Shown here piece by piece: positions 15,259 to 21,420 of a stretch of 23,722 bases of DNA. A program made the translations under genes and the position numbers. Every line of letters begins with the position of its first letter. Positions within the stretch are counted from its first letter, which is position 1. The notes under the pieces are model-generated. The model was not told the DNA's origin. It was given only the letters and a program-made list of their open reading frames with translations, and made no database searches. The DNA is from Chloroflexota bacterium (lineage in GTDB: Bacteria; Chloroflexota; UBA6077): positions 1 to 23,722 of the forward strand of contig JAJZQR010000060.1 in assembly GCA_021806765.1 (NCBI GenBank), read 5' to 3'.

Positions 15259-15288
15259 ATTATTGCCCCAGCCCCACGCCTCTGTCAA
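15259..15288 (-). promoter_or_regulatory. Sigma-70-type promoter of the GntR-led cluster
   Basis: Read on the minus strand, a perfect -35 box TTGACA (15288-15283) is followed after 18 bp by AATAAT (15264-15259), five of six matches to TATAAT. The predicted start near 15252 lies about 9 bp before the palindromic operator. It is the best promoter match in the window. Confidence 0.65.
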
Positions 15289-15335
15289 GGGGTTTCGTCA
15301 GGTTCAATGGACGAACAGTTCGCCGCCGGCTCTCG

Positions 15336-15364
15336 TTGTTGTGTACAATGATTTATGGTAACAT
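15336..15364 (+). promoter_or_regulatory. Possible glgA promoter
   Basis: On the plus strand TTGTTG (15336-15341) is followed after 17 bp by TAACAT (15359-15364). An alternative -10, TACAAT, sits at 15344-15349 but lacks a recognisable -35. Both are weak; the region is AT-rich relative to its surroundings, which is the main support. A start here would give a leader of ~155 nt before glgA. Confidence 0.3.
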
Positions 15365-15468
15365 CGGATGCCCTCGACCACGGGACTAGCGTGGGGCAGT
15401 GTGGCCCGCGCCATCTCCAGAAATGGTTGCTCAACTGCTTTTCGGATCGTTTCTTGCATTACTCTGAC

Positions 15469-15508
15469 GGTCGGTCGCGTCCGACCCTTTCTCCTTGGAC
15501 CCAAGGAG
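15469..15508 (+). promoter_or_regulatory. Tandem hairpins in the glgA leader
   Basis: GGTCGG (15469-15474) pairs with CCGACC (15481-15486), followed by CTTT. Next, CTCCTTGG (15491-15498) faces CCAAGGAG (15501-15508), ending only 4 nt before the AGGAGG ribosome-binding site. Such structures could modulate elongation or ribosome access, but they may be passive. Confidence 0.4.
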
Positions 15509-15528
15509 CGGCAGGAGGTTCCCGATAG

Positions 15529-17010
15529 ATGGCGGATCCTTTGAAGATACTCTTTATGACGGCCGAAATGGTCCCCTTCGCCAAAACCGGCGGCGTGTCC
15601 GAAGTGGCCTACGCGCTGCCCAGGGCGTTGCACGCCCTGGGCCACGACGTGCGAGTGGCCATGCCCCGCTACGGCCGTATCGATCCCTCCAAGTTCGGCC
15701 TGCGACCGCTCCTCTCCAATCTGGCGATCCCCATCGACGATCACAGCGAACCGGTGAGCATCCTGACCACCGAGGTGGACGGCGATCTCCCCGTTTACTT
15801 CATCGACAGCCAGAAGTACTTCGGTCGGGAGAACCTGTACGGTTACCCGGACGATGGCGAAAGGTTCGTCTTCTACTCCCGCAGTGCCACTGAGATGCTG
15901 AAGGCTCTGGAATGGAAGCCGGACATCATCCATTTGAATGACTGGCACACCGCCATCGTCGCCAACTGGCTCAAGACCATCTACAAGGAGGACCCCTTCT
16001 TCCGCAACGTGTCCTCCGTCTACACCATCCACAATCTCGCCTACCAGGGGATCTTCGGGTGGCGCATCCTGGAGATCGCCGGCGTGGAGGAGTACAACTT
16101 CATGTACCCCCACATCGACGAGTTCCCCAACGTGGTGGCGTTGATGGCCCACGGGATCCTTTTCGCCGACACCATCAGCACCGTCAGCGAGACCTACGCC
16201 AGGGAGATCCTGACACCGGAGTATGGAGAGAAGCTTCACACCCTGCTGGACGATCGCAAGGGCCGGGTGCATGGGATACTGAACGGGGTCGACTACCAGA
16301 CGATGAACCCGACCACCGATCCCTACCTTCCTCAGAAGTACGGCATGGAGAGCCTGGACAAGAAGGTGGCCAACAAACTGGCCTTCCAGAAGGAAGCCAA
16401 CCTTCCCGTCGACGCGAACGTGCCGCTCCTGGCCAGCATCTCCAGGCTCACCAGCCAGAAGGGATTTGACATCCTGGGAGAGGTGATCGATGGCCTGATG
16501 GACCTTCCCCTCCAACTGGTGATCATGGGCACCGGGGACCAGTACTATCACGAGATGCTCAGCCGGATCGCCCGGCGGCATCCCAGCAAGGTGGCGGTCT
16601 TCCTCACCTTCAACACGGCCCTGGCTCAGAGGATCTACGGGGCCAGCGACCTCTTCCTGATGCCTTCGCGCTTCGAGCCCTGCGGCTCCAGCCAGATGAT
16701 CGCCATGCGGTACGGGAGCGTCCCTATCGTCCACAGCACGGGCGGCCTGGCCGACACGGTGCGGGACTTCGACCCTCGGAGCAGGGAAGGGAACGGCTTC
16801 ACCTTCGAGAAGTACAGCGGGATGATGCTGTTCTCCTCCATCGTCCGCGCCCTGGAAACCTACAAGTACAGGGACAGCTGGCGAGGGCTGATGGAGGCGG
16901 GAATGCGAGCGGACTACTCCTGGTCTGCCACCGCCCGCAAGTACCTGGACCTGTATCAGAATACCCTGGAACTGAAGAGCAGGGCCGAAACCCCCGTCCA
17001 GGTAGGATAG
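15529..17010 (+). CDS. glgA: Glycogen synthase (ADP-glucose-dependent), GT5 family
   Basis: A 493-residue bacterial starch/glycogen synthase that extends alpha-1,4-glucan from an NDP-glucose donor. The N-terminal donor motif is KTGGVSEV (19-26), a variant of KTGGLADV. Other family blocks are HLNDWHTAIVANWLK, YTIHNLAYQGIF, GILNGVDYQTMNP, and the C-terminal catalytic block FEPCGSSQMIAMRYGSVPIVHSTGGLADTV. Length is normal for the family. AGGAGG lies 10 nt before the ATG. The gene is monocistronic here: divergent from the GntR cluster and convergent with glnA. GlgC and GlgB are not nearby. Confidence 0.96.
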   Translation: MADPLKILFMTAEMVPFAKTGGVSEVAYALPRALHALGHDVRVAMPRYGRIDPSKFGLRPLLSNLAIPIDDHSEPVSILTTEVDGDLPVYFIDSQKYFGRENLYGYPDDGERFVFYSRSATEMLKALEWKPDIIHLNDWHTAIVANWLKTIYKEDPFFRNVSSVYTIHNLAYQGIFGWRILEIAGVEEYNFMYPHIDEFPNVVALMAHGILFADTISTVSETYAREILTPEYGEKLHTLLDDRKGRVHGILNGVDYQTMNPTTDPYLPQKYGMESLDKKVANKLAFQKEANLPVDANVPLLASISRLTSQKGFDILGEVIDGLMDLPLQLVIMGTGDQYYHEMLSRIARRHPSKVAVFLTFNTALAQRIYGASDLFLMPSRFEPCGSSQMIAMRYGSVPIVHSTGGLADTVRDFDPRSREGNGFTFEKYSGMMLFSSIVRALETYKYRDSWRGLMEAGMRADYSWSATARKYLDLYQNTLELKSRAETPVQVG

Positions 17011-17022
17011 GCACGTACGAAT

Positions 17023-17095
17023 GTAGGGCGGGGCCCTGTGCCCCGCCGCCCTGGCGACGTCTCGCTGGGCGGCAGGGCAGAGCGCACTGCCCTAC
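17023..17095. repeat. Inverted-repeat intergenic element, copy B
   Basis: A 73-bp element between the convergent glgA and glnA genes, in the opposite orientation to copy A at 6829-6905. The 28-bp arms (17023-17050 and 17068-17095) are imperfect inverted complements with five mismatches, starting GTAGGGCGGGGCCCTGTGCC and ending GCGCACTGCCCTAC. By eye the arms match those of copy A at 24/25 and 25/27 positions, while the centres differ. Lying 12 bp after the glgA stop, it may serve as its transcript end. Confidence 0.8.
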
Positions 17096-17114
17096 GTCAT
17101 TTCGGTAGTGCTGC

Positions 17115-17139
17115 AAAGGCGGGTCGCCTCGGACCCGCC
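17115..17139 (-). terminator. Probable glnA terminator
   Basis: Read on the minus strand, GGCGGGTC (17139-17132) pairs with GACCCGCC (17125-17118) around a 6-nt loop, followed by TTT. It lies 9 nt beyond the glnA stop. The T-run is short, so termination may be partial. Confidence 0.55.
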
Positions 17140-17148
17140 CAACACCGG

Positions 17149-18510
17149 TTAGTACACCCCCAGGTAGCGCTCGATCTCCCAGGAGGTTACCCGCTGCCGG
17201 AATTCCCTCCACTCCATCGTCTTCGCTTCCAGGAAGCGCTCGAAGATGTGGGGGCCCAGGGCCTCGCGGACCACCTCGTCCTGCTCCATGGCATCCAGGG
17301 CCTGGTGCAGCGATCCGGGCAGCACCCCCACGCCGTGGCGGGCCATCATGTCGTCGGTGAACTCGAAGAGATCCTCCTCGATGGGCTGCGTCAGGGGTAG
17401 CTTCTTCTTGATCCCGTCCAGGCCGGCCCGCAGCATCACAGCAAAGGCCAGGTAGGGGTTGCAGGTGGGATCCGGGCTGCGCAACTCGATCCTGGTCGCC
17501 TCTGGCTTGGCGGGGCTTATCTTGGGGATACGGACCAGGGCCGAACGGTTGGTGCGAGCCCAACTCACGTACACAGGCGCCTCGAAGCCGGCCACCAGCC
17601 GCTTGTAGGAGTTGATCAGGGGCGACAGGACGGCACACATCCCCTTGGCATGGGCCAGCTGTCCGGCGATGAACTGTTTCGCGACCTCCGACAGGCCATA
17701 CTGGTCGTGGGGATCGAAGAAGGCATTCTTCCCCTCGGCGATGCTCCAGAGGCTCTGGTGGGTGTGCATGCCACTACCGGCAATGCCGTAGACCGGCTTC
17801 GGCATGAAGGTGGCGTGGAGTCCATGGCGGTGAGCCACCGACTTCAAGGTGCTCTTGAACTCCACCACCTTGTCCGCCATCGCCAGCGCCTCGTCGTACC
17901 TCATGTCGATCTCGTGCTGGCCGGGGCCCACCTCGTGGTGGCTGGTCTCGATGGCGATCCCCTGGAGTTCCAGCGCCTCGACCATCTCCTTGCGGACATC
18001 CGAGGCCAGATCGGTGGAGATGTCGAAGTAGGAGCCCTCATCGTGGGGCAAGGGAGAGGGCGAGCCACCCCCATTCATCTTGAACAGATAGAACTCCAAC
18101 TCGGGTCCAGTGAAGAAGCGGAAGCCCATCTCCTGGGCATCTCTGAGGGCGAGCCTGAGGATATAGCGGGGGTCTCCCAGGAAGGACTCGCCATCGGGGG
18201 TGCAGATGTTGCAGGTCACCTTGGCCGTGGTCAGGCTACCCTCTCTGAAGGGGAGTATCCCAAAGGTGGAAAGGTCGGGCTCCAGGTACATGTCGCTCTC
18301 GTGGATCCGAGCGAAACCCTCGATGGAGGAGCCGTCGAACCACTTGCCGTTTAGCAGGGTATCCTCCAGCTCGTGGGCGGGGATGGTCACCTGCTTCACC
18401 ATGCCGACTATGTCGGTGAACTGGAGGTTGACGAACTTCACCTGCTCCCGCTCGACACTCTCCAGGATCTGCCGGATCTTCTCGCGATCTTTACCGGCCG
18501 CTGTCGCCAC
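17149..18510 (-). CDS. glnA: Glutamine synthetase, type I (alpha subclass)
   Basis: A 453-residue glutamine synthetase that joins ammonia and glutamate using ATP. Visible blocks are WFDGSSIEGFARIHESDMYLEPD (57-79), FTGPELEFYLF with metal-binding Glu137 and Glu139, the GIAGSGMHTHQSLW ATP/metal motif, NSYKRLVAGFEAPVYVSWARTNRSALVRIP with the flap Glu, and the terminal WEIERYLGVY. The length, Arg68 (equivalent to the Arg62 feedback residue of B. subtilis GlnA) and the absence of an adenylylation-loop NLY motif point to GSI-alpha. It is therefore likely controlled by feedback and transcription rather than by GlnE. GTG at 18510 has GGGGAGGAGG 5 nt upstream. A PucR-family gene lies immediately upstream. 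Confidence 0.96.
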   Translation of the reverse strand: MATAAGKDREKIRQILESVEREQVKFVNLQFTDIVGMVKQVTIPAHELEDTLLNGKWFDGSSIEGFARIHESDMYLEPDLSTFGILPFREGSLTTAKVTCNICTPDGESFLGDPRYILRLALRDAQEMGFRFFTGPELEFYLFKMNGGGSPSPLPHDEGSYFDISTDLASDVRKEMVEALELQGIAIETSHHEVGPGQHEIDMRYDEALAMADKVVEFKSTLKSVAHRHGLHATFMPKPVYGIAGSGMHTHQSLWSIAEGKNAFFDPHDQYGLSEVAKQFIAGQLAHAKGMCAVLSPLINSYKRLVAGFEAPVYVSWARTNRSALVRIPKISPAKPEATRIELRSPDPTCNPYLAFAVMLRAGLDGIKKKLPLTQPIEEDLFEFTDDMMARHGVGVLPGSLHQALDAMEQDEVVREALGPHIFERFLEAKTMEWREFRQRVTSWEIERYLGVY

Positions 18511-18567
18511 TGCTGCCTCCTCCCCATGACAAATTAATGCCCCGATCTCGCCCTACTCGGGATCCTC

Positions 18568-18593
18568 GGGGCTGTTGAGGGTCCAATAGCCCC
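18568..18593 (-). promoter_or_regulatory. Hairpin in the glnA leader
   Basis: In the minus-strand transcript, GGGGCT and AGCCCC flank a one-by-one mismatch, an inner TTG/CAA pairing and a 6-nt loop. A second stem, CCCGA/TCGGG, follows nearer the gene (18541-18561 region). The leader from the predicted start is ~90 nt. It does not resemble a known glutamine riboswitch to me; role unknown. Confidence 0.35.
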
Positions 18594-18608
18594 ACTATCC
18601 AACACTTA

Positions 18609-18614
18609 ATCATA
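18609..18614 (-). promoter_or_regulatory. Predicted glnA -10 box
   Basis: TATGAT on the minus strand matches five of six bases of TATAAT, about 99 nt before the glnA start. No good -35 box is found 16-18 bp upstream, which fits an activator-dependent promoter. The two PucR-like sites lie just upstream. Confidence 0.4.
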
Positions 18615-18636
18615 CCGCGCGAGTTGAGTCTGGGGC

Positions 18637-18655
18637 TATGGGCAAAGTGTACAGC
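18637..18655. promoter_or_regulatory. Candidate PucR-family site, proximal to glnA
   Basis: TATGGGCA, AAG, TGTACAGC. It matches the palindrome upstream of pucR at 13 of 19 positions and keeps the same 3-bp centre. Its middle lies about 44 bp upstream of the predicted glnA start, where an activator would contact RNA polymerase. Confidence 0.5.
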
Positions 18656-18670
18656 GAAGCCAGCCGGCTG

Positions 18671-18689
18671 TTTGGGCAGGGTGCACAAC
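18671..18689. promoter_or_regulatory. Candidate PucR-family site, distal to glnA
   Basis: TTTGGGCA, GGG, TGCACAAC. It matches the pucR-upstream palindrome at 14 of 19 positions and the proximal glnA site at 14 of 19. The middle-to-middle distance to the proximal site is 34 bp. A perfect CAGCCGGCTG palindrome (18661-18670) lies between the two. Confidence 0.5.
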
Positions 18690-18718
18690 GGGATGCTCAG
18701 CGCGAGGGTACGCCAGCC

Positions 18719-20380
18719 TCAGTTGCGCCCCGCCTCCAGTAGCTGGCGGAGCTTCAGGGCCACCTGAAGGGAGAGACGGGTTTCGGGGTCCTCCAGGTCG
18801 AGGCTGCTGATCTCCCCTATCCGCTGCAACCGGTACAGGAGAGAATTCCGATGAAGGGAGAGCTGCTCAGCCGTCCGGCTCAGGTTCCCGTGGCACTGAA
18901 AGAGGGACTCTAGAGTCTTCAGCAGCTCACCGCCGGTTCGGGCGTCGTGGTCCTCCAGCTTCCCCAGCATCTCTCGGCGGAAGCTTTCCATCTCCGACAG
19001 GTTGCCGATCTGAGCCAACAGCCTCAGGATGCCCAGGTCGCCGAAGTAAGTAGTGGAGGACGGTCCGTGAAGCCGCATCCCGATGGCCAGCGCCCCCTCG
19101 GCCTCCCGGTAGGCCACTGCTATGGCGCCCGGCGAGGCCGTGGGCCGGCCGATCCCCACGGACACCGTGTAGCCCTCCAGTGCCGCCTGCGCCCGCCTGC
19201 GCATGGCCTCAGCCATCTCGCGGGCCGCCTTCTCGGAAGAAGTCGACACCAGCGGCACCACGGCCGCCACGAAGTTGCCCCTGGAAGCCACCAGGGACTT
19301 GGCCTCCAACAACGAGGTCTCGGCCCTGATCACCGTCTCCAACTGCCGCCGTACCCGGTCGGTGCTCCTGACAGCCTCCCCCGCTCCCGCCTTGTCCCCA
19401 CCCCCGGCCTGGAAGGCCAGCACCAGGGAGGGCAGAGTGGGGTCGTAGCCCAGCCTTCGGGCCTTGCCCAGAGCAGCCTGGTCGCCCTCGAGACCGTCGG
19501 AGAGCAGTTGATCCAGCAGGTCGCCCCTGACCCTGGCCTCGGCCTCGCCGATGGCGGCCTCCTTGGCCACCTCCACGGCACAAACCGCCGCACCTCGCCC
19601 CGCGGCCAGCCGGTCCAATTCCGTAAGCTCCTGGTCGAGGCCTATCACCGAAAGGTAGCCCGCCACCCCATCGCGAACAGGGATCGGAGCGACGAAGCGT
19701 CCCAGAGTCGCGTCCGGCAGGGAGAACTTGCCCACGGGGGGCTGGGCCCCGGAGAGGGGAACGGTATGGACCCATTCTTCGATCTGACCCCGGCTGGACC
19801 GCAGGTTCAGCCCTTCAGGATCCAACAGTCGGGGACCTGCCGAGCCAAACTGGACCCGGAACTGGTCGTCCTCGATGGCCACTGCCTTCCCACAGATCTC
19901 CGACAGCCGTTCGGCGACCGCCTGGATGCCCCGCTCCTCGAAGGTCAACTGAGCCAGCTGCCGGTGGATCTCGGAAGCTCGATGCTGCAACTCCGCCTGC
20001 TTATCCACCACGGTAGCGATGGCGGCTCTCTCGACCTCCACCAGGGAGGCGCTGGGCGGCAGTTGGATCAAAGGAAGCTGGAGCTTCTCGGAGGCGTCAA
20101 TCGCCTCCTGGTCCACATCACCCAACACCACGACGGCGGAAACCCCCACTTCCGCCAGGCGGGCCACCACGTAGGAAAGGGTAATGGATTCCTGGAGCAG
20201 GGAGAGGTGGGCACTGGAGAGAAGGGCCATTTCGCCCCCCTCCAGGGCCTCGAAGGCGGGCGGACGCGGCCGCAAGGAGCGGGCCCAGGAGACCTCCCGC
20301 CCCAGCCCGGATCTTCCGGCCACTACCCGACTGCCAGTTGGAAACGCCAGTTGAAGCAGATCCTCTACGGTGACCGCCAT
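18719..20380 (-). CDS. PucR-family transcriptional regulator
   Basis: A 553-residue regulator with the three-part PucR layout. An N-terminal PucR ligand-sensing domain (VTVEDLLQLAFPTGSRVVAG... to ~residue 125) is followed by a GAF-like/GGDEF-like middle. The C-terminal helix-turn-helix of the HTH_30 type is in ESLFQCHGNLSRTAEQLSLHRNSLLYRLQRIGEISSLDL (~495-535). ATG 20380 is chosen because GGGAG lies just upstream and the PucR domain starts right there; an in-frame ATG at 20524 would run through the promoter. PucR proteins, first described for purine catabolism in B. subtilis, mostly activate nitrogen-related genes. Its place directly upstream of glnA and the shared palindromes suggest it controls glnA and itself. 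Effector unknown. Confidence 0.93.
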   Translation of the reverse strand: MAVTVEDLLQLAFPTGSRVVAGRSGLGREVSWARSLRPRPPAFEALEGGEMALLSSAHLSLLQESITLSYVVARLAEVGVSAVVVLGDVDQEAIDASEKLQLPLIQLPPSASLVEVERAAIATVVDKQAELQHRASEIHRQLAQLTFEERGIQAVAERLSEICGKAVAIEDDQFRVQFGSAGPRLLDPEGLNLRSSRGQIEEWVHTVPLSGAQPPVGKFSLPDATLGRFVAPIPVRDGVAGYLSVIGLDQELTELDRLAAGRGAAVCAVEVAKEAAIGEAEARVRGDLLDQLLSDGLEGDQAALGKARRLGYDPTLPSLVLAFQAGGGDKAGAGEAVRSTDRVRRQLETVIRAETSLLEAKSLVASRGNFVAAVVPLVSTSSEKAAREMAEAMRRRAQAALEGYTVSVGIGRPTASPGAIAVAYREAEGALAIGMRLHGPSSTTYFGDLGILRLLAQIGNLSEMESFRREMLGKLEDHDARTGGELLKTLESLFQCHGNLSRTAEQLSLHRNSLLYRLQRIGEISSLDLEDPETRLSLQVALKLRQLLEAGRN

Positions 20381-20425
20381 TGCCTTCTCCCTAACGGAGG
20401 CTACGCAATCCCAAGGCAGGACGCG

Positions 20426-20444
20426 CTTGTGCAAAGTGCACAAG
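20426..20444. promoter_or_regulatory. Palindromic operator overlapping the pucR start site
   Basis: CTTGTGCA, AAG, TGCACAAG: perfect 8-bp arms with a 3-bp centre. It begins 2 bp downstream of the predicted -10 box of pucR, a classic repressor position. Two related copies lie upstream of glnA, so it is probably the binding site of the PucR-family protein itself. Confidence 0.65.
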
Positions 20445-20446
20445 GT

Positions 20447-20475
20447 ATTGTAGCAGGGAGAGGGAGAGAGGGAAA
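20447..20475 (-). promoter_or_regulatory. Predicted pucR promoter
   Basis: On the minus strand TTTCCC (20475-20470) is followed after 17 bp by TACAAT (20452-20447), a five-of-six -10 match with a weak -35. The start would fall near 20440, inside the palindrome. Confidence 0.45.
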
Positions 20476-20542
20476 GCCAAGGGGGAGGCTGGGCATCAGT
20501 TTCCGCCCTACAGATCGAGACCACAGCAATTGTGACGGTCGC

Positions 20543-20597
20543 GGAGTCGAGGCTTTAGCCGGACGCGGCCCTCGGTACCGGCTGAAGCCTCGACTCC
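20543..20597. repeat. REP-like palindrome with 20-bp arms
   Basis: GGAGTCGAGGCTTTAGCCGG (20543-20562) faces CCGGCTGAAGCCTCGACTCC (20578-20597) across a 15-nt loop, with one mismatch that becomes a G-U pair in RNA. It lies 29 bp beyond the aspartic-protease gene stop and could protect or end that transcript, but there is no T-run. The GGCT-TTAGCC/GGCTGAAGCC core looks like a dispersed intergenic palindrome. Confidence 0.7.
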
Positions 20598-20625
20598 TCG
20601 ACGTCGAAAACTGTGTGGCGGAGCA

Positions 20626-21192
20626 CTAGCTATGAGTCCGCAGGACCAGCAATTTCCGATCGTAGTCGACGGTGACCGCACCGAAATGGCTGAGCATGTC
20701 CGAGCCGAGCAAGCCCTGCAGCCCGCCCCCGGTACTTGGCCCTGGCAAGTTGAGATCGGTCACGTTGGCCGCCGGTAATGGAACGTTACCCACTCGCCAC
20801 GTGTCCACTCTGACCAACCTCGTTACCACGGACCCGGTGATCCCTGTTACCTGCTGGGGACGGCCTACCACCTGCAGACCAAGCTGATCCACCAACACGG
20901 AATCGATGGCCGAGGTCGAGGCTCCCGTGTCCAGGGCAAAGTAGTAGGGCCCCTGGTCGTTGATGTAGACAGGGACCAGGGCCAGTACCGAGCCTCCCGG
21001 CCCCTGCACCACCTGGAGAGGCACCGTCTGCTCGCTGCCCTGGGGGGTAGGGGTGGAAGCGGGATCGCCACCAGCGCTGCATGCCGTCAGGACAGCCGCG
21101 AGCAACAGCACCAGCAGCCCTGCCAGAGCCGGCCGGGGCTGCACCGTACCTTGGAGTGGCATCTTCGACCGACCGTAGAAAGAGATCTTCAT
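20626..21192 (-). CDS. Retropepsin-like aspartic protease-domain lipoprotein
   Basis: A 188-residue protein. A hydrophobic signal (ALAGLLVLLLAAVLTAC) ends in a lipobox with Cys38, then comes a short Pro/Thr-rich linker. The clan AA aspartyl protease domain has catalytic DTG in FALDTGASTSAID (86-97) and the hydrophobic-hydrophobic-Gly element in GLLGSDML (160-167). These single-domain proteins act as dimers in related families. It would be anchored outside the cytoplasmic membrane. The start is ATG 21192, with GAAGG close upstream; ATG 21162 is an alternative with no ribosome-binding site. It is divergent from the flippase-like gene. Targets unknown; a non-proteolytic role is possible. Confidence 0.85.
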   Translation of the reverse strand: MKISFYGRSKMPLQGTVQPRPALAGLLVLLLAAVLTACSAGGDPASTPTPQGSEQTVPLQVVQGPGGSVLALVPVYINDQGPYYFALDTGASTSAIDSVLVDQLGLQVVGRPQQVTGITGSVVTRLVRVDTWRVGNVPLPAANVTDLNLPGPSTGGGLQGLLGSDMLSHFGAVTVDYDRKLLVLRTHS

Positions 21193-21222
21193 TTGCCTTC
21201 ACCGCCAGGAAATGTCCCCACG

Positions 21223-21251
21223 AAAAGGCCGATCAGCAGGCGGATCGGCCT
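21223..21251 (-). terminator. Terminator-like hairpin in the divergent intergenic region
   Basis: On the minus strand AGGCCGATC (21251-21243) pairs perfectly with GATCGGCCT (21234-21226) around 8 nt, followed by TTT. It lies upstream of the protease gene start. It could therefore stop antisense read-through from the far side or act as an attenuator, depending on where the protease promoter is. No clear promoter was seen in this 228-bp spacer. Confidence 0.45.
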
Positions 21252-21420
21252 CTCCCCGGTGAAACCCGTCGGAGGAACAGGGCGCCTTGCCGAAGCGCTG
21301 CCGGCAAAGGACGGCGCATGCTCTTCCTCGGAGCCGGAGCGGAGGAACAGGCAGAATACGTGCCCACCGCGGAACGCAATCTGCTTGACTCACCACAGAC
21401 TTGGGAGGCGAGACACGAGG

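Larger units (their letters stand above)
15175..15528. other. Divergent intergenic region, GntR gene / glgA
   Basis: This 354-bp spacer separates the divergent GntR and glgA genes. The left part holds the GntR promoter and operator, listed separately. The middle has a possible plus-strand promoter. The right end has two small hairpins just before the glgA ribosome-binding site (AGGAGG, 15513-15518). No small gene with a convincing start and ribosome-binding site was seen. Confidence 0.7.

Noticed and set aside
15304..16734. A 476-residue minus-strand open frame opposite glgA
   Set aside because: glgA is unmistakable on the plus strand; the antisense product is a composition artefact.
18947..20629. 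A 560-residue plus-strand open frame opposite pucR
   Set aside because: It is the complement of a well-supported PucR-family gene, with Gln/His/Gly-rich composition and no domain signature.
21151..21420. N-terminal extension of the flippase-like protein by 90 residues
   Set aside because: The extension overlaps the divergent protease gene start, is hydrophilic and non-conserved in appearance, and the first membrane helix begins right after ATG 21421.
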